DNA of 64,000 bases, from assembly GCF_029784165.1 (NCBI RefSeq), contig NC_073695.1:137465638-137529637 (forward strand), written 5' to 3'. The position numbers and the translations under genes are program-made. The stretch comes from Wyeomyia smithii (lineage: Eukaryota > Arthropoda > Insecta > Diptera > Culicidae). The notes beneath the pieces are model-generated. The model had not been told where the DNA came from, ran no database searches, and worked only from the letters and a program-made list of their open reading frames with translations. The number at the start of each line of letters is the position of its first letter. The stretch's first letter is position 1. Shown one piece after another: positions 44,593-55,814 of this stretch.

Positions 44593-45963
44593 ATGGATGT
44601 AGACCCCTCGCCTCCCGCGCCACCATCCCCGAGCCCCTCTGACCCTGACCCTTCTGTTTTCCCCTCTCCTGTTCATTCTTCAGTCCCCCCTCGCCCCAGG
44701 CTTTACCCAGACGGAGCCCAGGGCAGCTATACTGTCTATTTTCGGCCAAAGGCGGGACCGAAATCGAAACAGTTGAACCTTTTGCAGATTTCTAAAGACC
44801 TGACGAAGGAGTACAAGGGCGTGACCGAAATTTCCAAGGTCCGGCCTAACAAGCTCCGTGTCGTGGTCAGTAACCTGAAAGAGGCCAACGATATAGCTTG
44901 CTCTGAGCTCTTCACACGCGAGTGTCGCGTTTACATACCCGCACGAGACGTGGAGATCGACGGTGTCATAACCGATTCGAGTCTGTCCGTCGAGTGTATA
45001 CTGGAAAGTGCCAAAGGGTGCTTTAAAAACAAAACCTGTCCCGATGTAAAGGTGCTCGACTGCAAGCAATTGCGGTCAGCATCGATCAACGGTGGCAAAA
45101 CAGTATACACTTCGTCAGACTCGTTTCGAGTTACGTTCGCCGGGTCAGCGCTACCAAGCCACGTCTCGATCCACCGGGTTCGTCTCCCTGTGCGATTATA
45201 TGTGCCTCGCGTCATGAACTGCCTGAATTGTAAGCAGTTAGGCCACACCTCCGCTTACTGCTGCAATAAGGCACGTTGTGGCAAGTGTGGGGAGAATCAT
45301 GCGGATGATTCCTGCAGTAAAAATGCTGAAAAATGCATTCACTGTGGGGAGAGTCAGCATGAGCTCTCCACATGTGCGGTGTACATGCAGCGCAGGGATA
45401 AAATAAAGAGGTCTCTCAAAGAGCGTTCGAAGCGTTCTTACGCTGAGATGCTGAAGAAGACCGTTACCACTTCTCCCATTACATCAAACACTTATGATCT
45501 GTTGTCCTCTGATGAAACCGATTCTGACGATTCACCAGCGGGAACATTTTACGCCAATCCTGGGGAGTCTAGAAAGAGGAAAAATATTTCCTCTCCTAAA
45601 CTTCCCAGAAAAGGTCCTAAGATTTCTCAAAGTGAAATGAAAGTTACAAGCAAACCAAACAGTGCTGCGGAAAAACCGAAGCAAACTCCTCCTGGGCTTG
45701 CAAATTTAAAGTCCCAGAAGGAGTTCCCAGTACTGCCAGGAACATCCAAAACCCCAGTTGTTCCTTTTGCACATCCAGTTGATGAAACAAACTCTGGATT
45801 AGTAAAATTTTCTGACATTGTGGACTGGATTTTTGAAACTTTCAATGTACCCGATCCAATTAAAATTTTTCTTACAGCATTTCTGCCAACAGTTAGATCA
45901 TTTTTGAAGCAGTTGACTGCCCAATGGCCCCTCCTTGCAGCGATTGTATCCTTCGATGCCTAA
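44593..45963 (+). CDS. I-D ORF1 (gag), intact, 456 aa
   Basis: This is the RNA-binding protein of the I element, expected to coat its RNA and form cytoplasmic particles. It has a Pro-rich N-terminus (MDVDPSPPAPP), a central domain (VYFRPKAGPKSK, TEISKVRPNKLRVVVSNL, VRLPVRLYVPRVM), three intact zinc knuckles near residues 208-262 (CLNCKQLGHTSAYC, CGKCGENHADDSC, CIHCGESQHELSTC), a basic/Ser-rich stretch (KERSKRSYAEML, SRKRKNISSPKLPRKG) and a hydrophobic C-terminal helix. The frame is unbroken. The start agrees with I-B. The ATG lies 449 bp from the element 5' end. Confidence 0.92.
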   Translation: MDVDPSPPAPPSPSPSDPDPSVFPSPVHSSVPPRPRLYPDGAQGSYTVYFRPKAGPKSKQLNLLQISKDLTKEYKGVTEISKVRPNKLRVVVSNLKEANDIACSELFTRECRVYIPARDVEIDGVITDSSLSVECILESAKGCFKNKTCPDVKVLDCKQLRSASINGGKTVYTSSDSFRVTFAGSALPSHVSIHRVRLPVRLYVPRVMNCLNCKQLGHTSAYCCNKARCGKCGENHADDSCSKNAEKCIHCGESQHELSTCAVYMQRRDKIKRSLKERSKRSYAEMLKKTVTTSPITSNTYDLLSSDETDSDDSPAGTFYANPGESRKRKNISSPKLPRKGPKISQSEMKVTSKPNSAAEKPKQTPPGLANLKSQKEFPVLPGTSKTPVVPFAHPVDETNSGLVKFSDIVDWIFETFNVPDPIKIFLTAFLPTVRSFLKQLTAQWPLLAAIVSFDA

Positions 45964-48900
45964 TTCAACTGCGTATATGAAGGATTCTATCTCTGTCTTA
46001 CAGGGGAATTGTAGAAGTATTTTACCAAAAATTGATTCGTTTAAAGTTTTGATAAATAAAAACAAATGCGATGCATTTTCCCTTTGTGAAACTTGGCTTA
46101 CTTCAAATATTGATCTCAACTTCCATGATTTTAATATTATTCGCCTTGATCGAGACACCCCATATGGAGGAGTACTTCTAGGGATTAAAAAGTGCTATTC
46201 TTTCTATCGTATTAACCTCCTTCGATTCCACGCATCGAAGTTGTCGCATGTCAAATGACAATACAAGGTAAAGAGCTTTGTATTGCCTCAATATATATTC
46301 CTCCCAGAGCACAGGTTGGGCAACGGCTGCTCTTTGATTTAATAGAACTTCTTCCCTCGCCACGTTTGATTTTGGGAGACTTCAACTCTCATGGCGTGGC
46401 TTGGGGTTTCCCATACAATGATAACCGCTCCTCTTTAATCTATAACCTTTGCGATGACTTCGACATGACTATTTTGAACAACGGCGAAATGACACGTTTC
46501 CCGAAACCTCCAGCACGCCCAAGCGCTTTGGATCTATCCTTATGTTCAACGTCGCTACGGTTGGATTGCACATGGAAGGTAATCCTCGATCCTCACGGTA
46601 GCGACCATTTGCCTATTCTTATTTCAATTAATAACGGGTCAACTCGCATGCGACCAGTTGACATTCCGTATGACCTCACACGGAATGTCGATTGGAAGTT
46701 ATACGAGGAAATGATTTCAAAAGCGGTCGATTCGATTCAACATCATCCACCACTTGAAGAATACAACCTCCTCGCGGGCTTGATTCTCGACGCCGCGTTG
46801 CAAGCCCAAACGAAGAAATATCCCGGCGTAACGATTAAAGAACGGCCTCCCACTCCGTGGTGGGACCAAGAGTGCTCCGATGTCTACACGCAAAGATCCG
46901 ACGCGTTTTTGGCCTACCAGAAGGGAGGTATACCTGGCGACTATTTACGGTATTCGGAGCTTGATACCAAGCTTAAAAGCTTGGCTAAAGCAGAGAAACG
47001 CGGATATTGGCGTCGGTTCGTGAACGAGACGTCGAGGGAGACATCGATGAGCACTCTTTGGAACACAGCCCGAAGAATGCGGAATCGCGTAACGGTCAAC
47101 GAAAGCGAGGAGTCTTCAAGTCGGTGGATATTTGATTTTGCCAGGAAAGTATGTCCGGACTCTGTTCCTGAGCAACACATTGTTCGCGATGCGTCTCCGG
47201 GTCACGACGCGATAGAATCACCTTTTACGATGGCAGAATTTTCAGTTGCCCTCCTGTCCTGTAACAATAACGCGCCTGGGTTAGATAGAATCAAATTCAA
47301 CTTGTGGAAGAATCTACCCGGCAATGTCAAGAGGCGCTTGTTGAACTTGTTCAATAAGTTCCTGGAGCAAAACATTGTACCGCAGGATTGGAGGCAAGTG
47401 AAGGTGATCGCCATCCAAAAACCAGGGAAACAAGCTTCTGATCACAACTCTTATAGGCCGATTGCAATGCTATCCTGTATCCGGAAATTGATGGAAAAAA
47501 TGATACTCCGTCGTTTAGACCATTGGGTCGAATCAAATGGCCTACTATCGGATACTCAATTTGGCTTCCGCCGTGCCAAAGGGACGAATGATTGTCTTGC
47601 GCTGCTTTCAACAGATATTCAGCTGGCGTATGCTCGCACAGAACAAATGGCGTCTGCGTTCTTGGACATTAAGGGGGCTTTTGATTCCGTTTCTATTGAC
47701 ATTCTTTCGGGCAAACTTCACCGACAAGGATTTTCTCCAATTTTAAACAATTTTTTGCACAATTTGCTGTCCGAAAAGCACATGCATTTTACGCACGGCG
47801 ATTTGGCAACTTTTCGCATTAGCTACATGGGTCTTCCCCAGGGCTCATGTTTAAGCCCCCTTCTTTACAACTTTTATGTAAATGACATCGACGAATGTCT
47901 GGCAAATTCATGCACGATAAGACAACTTGCAGACGACAGTGTAATCTCTGTTACAGGAGCCAAAGCTGCCGATTTGCAAGGACCATTGCAAGATACCTTG
48001 GACAATTTGTCTGCTTGGGCTTTACAGCTAGGTATCGAATTCTCTCCGGAGAAGACTGAGATAGTAGTTTTTTCTAGGAAGCATGAACCTGCTCAGCTTC
48101 AAACACAATTAATGGGTAAAACGATTTCTCAGGTTTTGGTACACAAATATCTTGGTATCTGTTTCGACTCTAAAGGCACCTGGGGTTGTCACGTGAGGTA
48201 TCTGAGGAAAAAATGTCAACAAAGAGTGAATTTTCTTCGTACAATAACCGGACAATGGTGGGGAGCCCATCCAGGAGACCTTATAAGGCTTTACCAAACA
48301 ACGATATTGTCTGTTATTGAATACGGGTGTTTCTGCTTCCGCTCCGCAGCAAACACACATCTGATCAAACTGGAGCGAATACAATATCGTTGTTTGGGTA
48401 TCGCCTTAGGTTGCATGCAGTCGACCCATACGATGAGTTTGGAGATCTTAGCTGGAGTACTACCATTGAAAAACCGCTTTGGAGCCTGTCTTCTCGTATT
48501 CTTATCAAATGTGAGGTCTTGAACCGTCCCGTGATTGAAAATTTTGAAAGGTTAATCGAACTTATTTCTCAAACCCGTTTTATGACATTGTATTTCCATC
48601 ACATGTCCCAAAATATTAACCCTTCTTCGAATATTCCAAATCGTGTCGACTTATCAGATACTTCTGATTCTACTGTGTTTTTCGATACATCCATGATAGA
48701 AGAAACTCGAGGAATCCCGGATCATTTACGCGTGCAGCAGATCCCTAAAATTTTTTCCAATAAATATCGAGACATCAACTGCAACAATATGTTCTACACT
48801 GACGGATCACTTCTTGATGGGTCCACTGGCTTCGGTATTTTCAATAACAATTTAACCGTCTCCCATAAGCTCGATAATCCTGCTTCTGTTTACGTCGCAG

Positions 48901-49640
48901 AATAAGCTACAATTAAGTACACCCTAGGGATTATCAAAAAAATGCCCACGGACCATTATTTCATCTTAACGGACAGTCTCAGTTCCATTGAGGCTCTCCG
49001 ATCGATGAAAGATGTTAAGCACTCTCCGTATTTCCTGGGGAAAATACGGGAACATCTGAGTGCTTTATCCGAAAAATCGTTTCAGATTACCTTAGCGTGG
49101 GTCCCTTCTCACTGCTCGATACCGGGCAATGAGAAAGCGGACTCTTTGGCTAAGGTGGGCGCAACAAACGGTGATATTTATGAAAGACCAATTGCTTTTA
49201 ATGAATTTTTCGCACTTGTACGTCAGAATACGATCATCAGTTGGCAAAATGCTTGGACCAGAGGGGAATTGGGAAGGTGGTCACATTCCATAATCCCCAA
49301 AGTATCGACGAACCCGTGGTTCAAGGGGTTGGATGTAGGTCGGGATTTCATTTGCGTGATGTCTCGGCTTATGTCCAATCACTATAGATTTGACGCGCAT
49401 CTCCGTCGTGTTGGGCTCGGGGAAAGTGGTATCTGTGCCTGTGATGAGGGTTATCACGACATAGAGCATGTGGTTTGGTCACGCCCTGTACACCGTGACG
49501 CCAGGTCTAAATTAATAGCTTCCCTGCAGGCCGAAAGTAGGCAGCCGGCTGTTCCTGTTCGTGATGTCTTGGCGAGCCGTGACCTATCCTACATGTCCCT
49601 TATATACGTTTTCCTGAAATCCATCCACGCCCCAGTTTAA
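45935..49640 (+). pseudogene. I-D ORF2 (endonuclease, RT, RNase H), nearly intact, three disabling changes
   Basis: It starts MQRLYPSMPN inside the gag end. The endonuclease has QGNCRS (Trp to Gly compared with I-B), LCETWLTSN, LGDFNSHGVAWG and GSDHLPIL. RT has FLDIKGAFDSVSIDILSG, GLPQGSCLSPLLYNFYVND and LADDSVISV with both catalytic Asp. RNase H has FYTDGSLLDG, LTDSLSSIEAL and GNEKADSLAK, then a CACDEGYHDIEH segment. Disabling changes against I-B are a one-base loss near 46217, a one-base loss near 48478, and TTA to TAA at 48903-48905 inside RNase H. The product would nick DNA and prime reverse transcription at the target. Confidence 0.93.
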
Positions 49641-50031
49641 TCCTATTCCCTTCCGCCTACATCCAACCAAACGACAAGAGCACGTTAAGACCCCGGATCC
49701 GGAAACAGCAACTAGACCCGCACGATACTCTCAGGTCCCGAGGGAGACAACCCAATATGCCAGTCCGTAATATCTTGGCCCAGCAGCGGAACATATTCAA
49801 TATGCTGCTTACCTATGGCGATTGAAAACCATCAAACAACAAATCAGTGCTTTTAATGCAAAACATTCTAGCTTTAAGTTAGATTTAGTTTCAGCTCGTA
49901 GTCGGCAGCGAGGATAAAAAATTTGCTTTTAGTTATTAAGATACTTTAGAAAGTAAGCAACCAGATATAATTGGCGCCGTTAAACATTAAATTGTATTTG
50001 TGCCGTGTCAAATAAATTATAGATGAAGAAA
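49641..50031 (+). other. I-D 3' UTR and poly(A) tail
   Basis: The non-coding 3' end ends in TTGTGCCGTGTCAAATAAAT, then ATAGATGAAG and A-rich tail. AATAAA occurs at 50010-50015, a plausible polyadenylation signal about 15-20 nt before the tail. Confidence 0.75.
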
Positions 50032-50044
50032 AAAAAATTAGAAC

Positions 50045-51507
50045 GGAAATATTTTTGTTTATTTTCCAGCTTTTTTTTTTCAATTATAGAAATTCATTGA
50101 AAATGTGCAGATCTTTTTCATGCGGGGTAAGCCCGCCCACCAGCGGGGTAAGATCGCCCACCATTTTTTGAGGATAACAAATATTTTTAGTGCCAAAACG
50201 GTTGATTTTATCGGTATGGTGTTGTCGACAAAGTTGTAGATGGTATTTTTTCTCTTTTTCTATAAAATATACACTGTGAACAATCTGAAAAAAATTTTTT
50301 TTCTAAGTTTTAACTTTTTTTGGCTTTTGATTATCCAAGTTCAAATCAATGTTTAGGTAACATTTTGTGGCCTTAAAAATAAATAGATTTTTCAGAGTTG
50401 GGGCTTTTCTAGATATTAAATTTATAATATACCTGTCTTTGAGCTAAAAATAAAACTCATTAAACCTGTCTGTATGATTTTTTTGAAGACTTATTATATG
50501 TAGAGTAATAATATTAATTATTAAATTTGTTATTCGTATTTTTAAATTTTTTATGTTTTTTTTTAAGAACAAAATTATCCAACGACTCTATACATCAAAC
50601 AAACCGCCAAAAAAAATTCGTTACAAAATTTGAGCTGTTATGATTTCTATTACTCCATGATCCAACAACCATCAAATTTTAGCTTACTTTTTGTAGATTT
50701 TGCAGGCAAAAACATGGTTTTTTGAAATAAATTAAAAAAAAAATTAATTCTATTTTTATCTTTTCTTTAAATTTTTTCACAGTGTATACTTTTTTCGGAA
50801 GTAAAAAACTACTATTTTCAACTCTGCCGGAGACGTAATACCGATCAAACAAACCGTCCTGGCTCTTAAATTATTTTTGTTCATTAATACAATTTTTACA
50901 CAAATTTACTTTTTTCAAAAATTAGTCGCGTTAAAAAAATATTACTAGAAAAGCTTCAACCAAACCGGAAATGATCGATTAACATCGATGTCCTATGTGG
51001 CTTGAAATTGCTTTACTGATACTGTAAATATCCCTTTGTAGTGTCGAGGCATTTGGGTCTTGAAGAAAAACAACAAACAGTTGTATACGTGGCGGTTTTA
51101 CCCCATGTATAGTGGGCGACTTTACCCCCAGTGGAACATTTTCTTATTTCACCGAAAAAGTAGTCAAAATTACAAGATTACTCTCGGCATTCGATGTTTC
51201 CGAAAGAAGACAGAATCAGGCAAGCGATTAAACGTTTATTCACGAATAAAACAATAGACTTTTAGACAAAAAACCTTAAGTCCCGTTGCCGCGAAACAAT
51301 AGCGCATTGACTGGTTGCCAGCTTAAAGGTTGTTTTTGATTATTTCTGTGACCATTCGCGCACTATCAAAAATAAAAGGGGTGGAAAATGTTATGTAATT
51401 ATACTGTAATAGACATGTCAAAGAAATTTTTCAATTATTATATAACTTGGTAGTAAAACTACGGTGGGCGGTCTAACCCCGCTGGGCGGTCCTACCCTGT
51501 TTACCCC
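50045..51507. other. Interior and right end of the GGGGTAAG element
   Basis: AT-rich sequence with no recognisable protein. It carries the inner inverted GGGGTAAG/CCGCCC words at 50119-50162 and 51090-51130. The frame 51060-51257 overlaps the inner repeat and is considered chance. Confidence 0.5.
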
Positions 51508-51509
51508 TA

Positions 51510-51849
51510 CGAAATTATCAACAGCAAAGGTCGTTAACGCGCATCCTGTCAAAAATAAATCCAATATTATCAATGGGTATTTTTTTTGGAAAATTGAAGT
51601 GTTCGTTTAAATCTGTTTTATATATTTATATTATTTTAATAATTATCAATTATTATTTTGATTTTAATAATAAGTTCTAATGAAAAAGGCTTGGTCTGAC
51701 CGCTAGGTGGATTAAATTGAGTTTTTTTTCGTATTTCAGGTTATGCGTTAAAACCACATTATTTAATCCCATCTGCTTATCACGTACTTTGAGAACAGCG
51801 GCGGAAAATTCTAGCCTCTGGAAAAAATACTGCGATATTTCTTAGTTCG
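51510..51849. other. AT-rich spacer, nothing recognised
   Basis: There is no reading frame, RNA or element end that can be supported. It lies between the GGGGTAAG element and a SINE. Confidence 0.6.
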
Positions 51850-52062
51850 TTGCATACCCAGCTGGTCTCGAGGTACGATGCTGGCCTAACGAGCCTGGCA
51901 TTACAGGCTCGAGTCTCGGCTCAGGAGTGACTGTTAGTGTCAGTAGGATCGTGGCGCTAGTCCCGCAATTATTCCGTACGCTAAACAGTTGGCTGCGAAG
52001 TCTGTGTTTAATAAACAGAAGGTCGACTTCTAAATCGGAATGTACCAAGGCTTTGCTTTGCT
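51850..52062 (+). mobile_element. tRNA-derived SINE, family 2, plus orientation
   Basis: It starts near CCCAGCTGGTCTCGAGGTAC. It continues GATGCTGGCCTAACGAG, then the B-box-like GGCTCGAGTCTCG, a middle GTAGGATCGTGGCGCTAGTC and the tail GGCTTTGCTTTGCTTA. It aligns along its length with the copies at 43058 and 61738. A clear TSD was not identified. Confidence 0.82.
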
Positions 52063-54052
52063 TAATACCATTTTTATTTTAAAATTCAATAATTAAAAAA
52101 ATGTTTTCAATTTCACCACGGAGTCGAAAATTGGGTTCACTTGTGTAAACAAAACACTGTATAACAGTTCGTCCAGGATTAATTTGAAAGCGAGCGCAAA
52201 ATATGGGATTTTAATTTTTCTCATTATAATTAGGCCTAGAATTACAGTCATTTCATGAATTGCAATTGTATGAACATGAAAACCAACTAAACTAAACGAT
52301 TCATGCCAACAATTCCACTAAGATATTTTTGTCTCAATTATGGTTTGGCCGAAAATCGTGCGTAATTTTGATTATAATTTTAGAAGACATTTTGAAATTT
52401 TAAAATATTATAGCACACGAAACATTGCAGGTTTTAAAAGCGTTAGATATAATAATTTGTCGTAACTACAGTAAGTTTATATTTATTAAGATTTTGTGGG
52501 TGGGCGAAAAATTAGGGGTCGATTTTTGGGGTCGATTCCTACCTTACACTGCTTCAAGGGTTCCAAAAAACATCTTTTGGCGATAACGACTCTGCTGATA
52601 TTTGTTTGGTTTTAGCTTTTAAAAAAGGAGAGGAAAACCACCCTCACTGCTGAGCATCATCAAAGCACCAAAAATAAAAGATAGGAACACTGGAGCAGCC
52701 TTTCCTCGCTTTCACCAATACAAATACAATAACAGCAACAAGCTGTATGCAGTTTCACGCTCGCGCCATCCTCCACAAAACAAATAAGCGGTGCTTTGTC
52801 ATTTTATCGATAAATACTCTATCGTTTTGATGATGTTTATGTTAGCTAAATGAACGCCGATCAACACCTAGCGACACATCACAGTGCACCGCAAAGCTAT
52901 TCTCTTCGCTCTCCAAATATTTATTATCTTTTTCTTTGCTCGCATTACTGTAAAGTCGACGCACAGAGCCAGCACTCACGCACACGCGCAACAGCTTTGG
53001 CGGCATTACAAATTTTACAAATTTCAATTTTTAAGCGTGAAACACTGCGTTTTTTACTAAACCTTCACTTTTCTCACATAAACAAAGCATCACAGAGCAC
53101 ATCTCTATTCTTTTCAACAGGTTTGGCATCATTAGATACTTAATAATCAATAACTTAAACGGAGAATTTTCGGGACACGTGTTGTCAATAAGCCGTGCTG
53201 ACAGCTCCAGGAGGTTTTCCTTTTGTCATTATGCATATTTTGACAATGACATATGAGAGTTCACGTAGATGCAAACTGTGAAAATTCATGACGTAAACGA
53301 GTTATGATGACAAAACCCTCTTCCTGCTCAATCTCAGAATAAAAAAAGAGAGAACAAAAATATACTTGCCAAAAGAGAATAGACCATTCAGAAATCAAAG
53401 TATTCAATGGATAAGATGGTATAGATAGATTGGCGTTGATAGATTGAATGTTAGTGTACCAAGAAATACTCAAAGAGACAGATAAAGTGAGAGTGATAGA
53501 GAGAGAATGGGAGAGAGAGGAAGGGAGAGAGAGAGCGAGGCGATTAAAAAACGCAGCACTCTTTAAATCTTTAAATCTTTTAAATGATACTTAGTTTATA
53601 ATACGACTTTCGCAAATTGGAACAGCTACAACATTTTTGAGAACATCCTAGCTCTTTGTCGTCTATAGTAAAGTTGTAAAATATCAACTAACCTACATTT
53701 TGAAGTCATGAAACCTTTGCTTCAAGCTCTCAAGAAAGGGAAAAGCGAAGAAAAAAGGTTTTCCCATAAAAATCTTCATACAAATTTGAAAAGCAATGCG
53801 CCAAGCGAATTTGAGACGTTTTGGGGCCCGAAATGGAACAAACAACTTGGTTATGGCTTTGTGCTAATATGTTTAATTTTTTTTTTCATATAACGACGCC
53901 CTAAGCTTATGGTTAGTTTGAAGCAAACATTATCAATTGTAAAATTATTCAAGAGAAGATAAATGGCGACGTATTGCAACATATCGTAGCCTACAATATC
54001 TACATATTCTGATAGAAATTCGAACACCATGTCTTTACATAAAAATACGTAC
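52063..54052. other. Likely host intronic or intergenic DNA
   Basis: Lower repeat density than the rest of the window. A GA-rich microsatellite lies at 53488-53540. The minus frame 52842-53027 and the plus frames 52850-53143 and 53708-53893 have no recognised homology. If the minus-strand host gene continues, this is its intron. No further exon in phase 0 was found. Confidence 0.5.
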
Positions 54053-54136
54053 CTCTCCAGCTTGTTTTGCCATGGTATTTACTTGATCCGGATCCTTTGC
54101 ACCAAACATTGCAGTGAACACAGCTGCGAGCACGTT
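54053..54136 (-). CDS. Secreted host protein, internal exon (28 codons)
   Basis: An 84-nt exon on the minus strand, bounded by acceptor ..AATCACAG|AAC and donor GAGAG|GTACGT. Both introns are phase 0. It encodes NVLAAVFTAMFGAKDPDQVN then TMAKQAGE. It follows the exon at 54378-54828 across a 241-bp intron (GTAAAC...ACAG). The hydrophobic stretch followed by a Gly/Asp/Pro turn repeats the pattern of two modules in the previous exon. The next exon, expected at lower coordinates, was not found. Confidence 0.7.
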
Positions 54137-54377
54137 CTGTGATTTTGAAAAATAAAAAAAAAGTCCAAAATATGCCAGCTAAATACTAACAATGCTTCTT
54201 AATAATATTCAAATAATTATGTACATTATGTATACAAAAATAAAACATATAACTGTTTATACAAAAGTATTTGTTAATCAGACTATTTATTGATTACATT
54301 AAAATCCAGATTGCCATTTGCCAAATATATGACGGGCCAGACCTAAAACATTAGTAAAGTATGTTTTTTGTGTTTAC

Positions 54378-54828
54378 CTGCATTGGAGAGCTTCCGTTAT
54401 CTACTTTGTCGATGCCATCGTTGGTTCCACCACCAAGAAGGGCTGTGATTATTTTAAGCCCAACAGATATTACATTCGCCCAAGGAGACTGTGAATATGT
54501 ACCTCCATTGTCTATATCATCAGATTTCGTTGGTACGTTGGTACCACCGTTGAACATCATCTGCATTAACATTCCGAGCATATTCGACCAAGAAAACCCA
54601 ACATCTTGAATTTGATTTGTTTGAATATCATCAATATCTTCTAACGCAACTTTTTTGACAGTATTAGGTTTTTCAGCAAATTTCCTATTTATCTGTGAGT
54701 TCACGTAATGTGAGGGATTTATCTGTTGAGGCTCTTGAGATAATGTTTGAGGATATGCTTGTGCAATAGTAAGATTGAAAATGAATAAATAGAGAATCAT
54801 CCATCCAACTGGGTTGTTCGCCGTCATT
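54378..54828 (-). CDS. Uncharacterised secreted host protein, first coding exon (150 codons)
   Basis: ATG at 54827 lies one base after an acceptor (TTTTTGATTTCAG|AATG), so a non-coding exon must lie upstream. The exon ends CCAATGCAG|GTAAAC in phase 0. A signal peptide is evident at residues 1-24 (hydrophobic WMILYLFIFNLTIAQA, cleavage before YPQ). A polar Gln/Asn-rich spacer follows. Then come two related modules, FSWSNMLGMLMQMMFNGGTN and SPWANVISVGLKIITALL with GGGTN, each W-x-N, a hydrophobic run, and GGTN. The protein is probably exported. I do not recognise the family with confidence; composition recalls conserved insect secreted hypothetical proteins. The length of 178 codons seen is a minimum. 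Confidence 0.72.
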
Positions 54829-55507
54829 CTGAAATCAAAAACAATATGTTATATTACTTTTTTTTACTATTCTATTGAAACATATTTAGAATCAACGCTA
54901 TTGGCCATATCTTCAGTTTTTGACCATGCTAGTATTTAAGTGAAAATTTTGGAGAATATAGTTAATGACTTGAATTTAAAAACTTGTCAGGAAGGCACAT
55001 AATGTACTTAGTAATATTAAAAAAAATCCTGGCTGCTTGGAAACTCATTTTCCATTCAGGGAAATTTCAATGCAAAACTTTATTTAAGAATTTTTAAAGG
55101 AGTATCCGAAAATGGTACAAAATAGTAAAAAGACGGGACGGTTAAAAATAGTTGAAAAAACGGTACTGTTCCGTTCAAAACGGTACGTCTGGTCAGCCTA
55201 TTGAAAGCCCAAAACTTTGTTCAGGAACCGAAATTTCATGGAATTTGCTTTATCGAATAAATTCGACAGCTTCGGGGAATTCTTTAGACTACAAAAAAAA
55301 TGAATTCTCCAAAGACATTCAGTGACGTCATGATTACTTCACATCAAAACAATTTTTGTTTGATATATTCGAAACGCAGAGCCGAATTTTGGGAGGAGGT
55401 TTTAAAGGCTCTCACAAGTCAAGAGAAAATAAACATTTCTCAAGCAAAAATTAATTTCAAAAGTTTTTTATTCGCAATAAATAAATTTACTTTTTGAGTA
55501 TTTTCAG
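54829..55507. other. Upstream intron of the secreted gene or intergenic
   Basis: Starts with the polypyrimidine tract and acceptor of the coding exon. No promoter or exon was identified. A self-complementary AACGGTAC/CGGTACTGTTCCGTT cluster lies at 55160-55185. Confidence 0.45.
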
Positions 55508-55556
55508 AGTCTAGAGGAATAAATACGCTATGTAATTTCAGTTAAGCATGTACACT

Positions 55557-55814
55557 TTTTTTTATAGGGGGGGAGTTCGTAATGATTTATTTATGTACTA
55601 AAATATCTATTCAGAATTAGTATTGTGTGTTCTGCCACAAATGGCGACATTTCAACACAATTATATATATTTGTACGCTTTTTAGTATTATTGAATGTTA
55701 TTAGCTTTCGCAGTTAAGATAATGTAATTGTAGGAAAATTATTAAACCTACTTGTCAAGAAAAAAAAAGGAATAAACAGAATAAAACGAAACTTAAAATA
55801 AACTTAAAACTATA
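55557..55814 (-). other. J2 3' UTR
   Basis: Non-coding. The minus strand reads TTTCTTGACAAGTAGGTTTA, TTTTCCTACAATTACATT and CAGAACACACAATACTAATT, and ends in a C7 run (ACTCCCCCCCTAT) and poly(A). J1 has matching segments at 22930-23110. Confidence 0.8.

Larger units (their letters stand above)
44144..50031 (+). mobile_element. I-clade LINE copy I-D, full length, best preserved
   Basis: The element is 5.89 kb and is flanked by a 13-bp TSD, AAAAAATTAGAAC (44131-44143 and 50032-50044; the A run overlaps the poly(A) tail). It starts ATTCTGTGCCGAACACGC. It has a 449-bp 5' UTR, ORF1 at 44593-45963, ORF2 at 45935-49640 overlapping by 29 nt, a 390-bp 3' UTR and a poly(A) tail. Its three or so ORF2 lesions are each tiny, which points to recent insertion. 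Confidence 0.95.
44024..51507. mobile_element. TIR element with GGGGTAAG...ACCGCCC ends, split by I-D
   Basis: The left end is GGGGTAAGCGGGGTAAGACC and the right end, reverse complemented, is GGGGTAAACAGGGTAGGACC. Both continue into CGCCC, and TA lies outside both (44022-44023, 51508-51509). Similar words recur in inverted orientation further in (GCGGGGTAAGCCCGCCCACC at 50119 and its complement at 51090-51128), so the ends are duplicated or a second element is nested. Without I-D it is about 1.58 kb. No transposase frame was recognised in the AT-rich interior (50045-51090). Confidence 0.75.

Noticed and set aside
53708..53893. Plus-strand 61-codon frame ending in a hydrophobic tail (tail-anchor-like)
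   Set aside because: The hydrophobic tail is translated from a T-rich run and no homologue or expression signal is visible.
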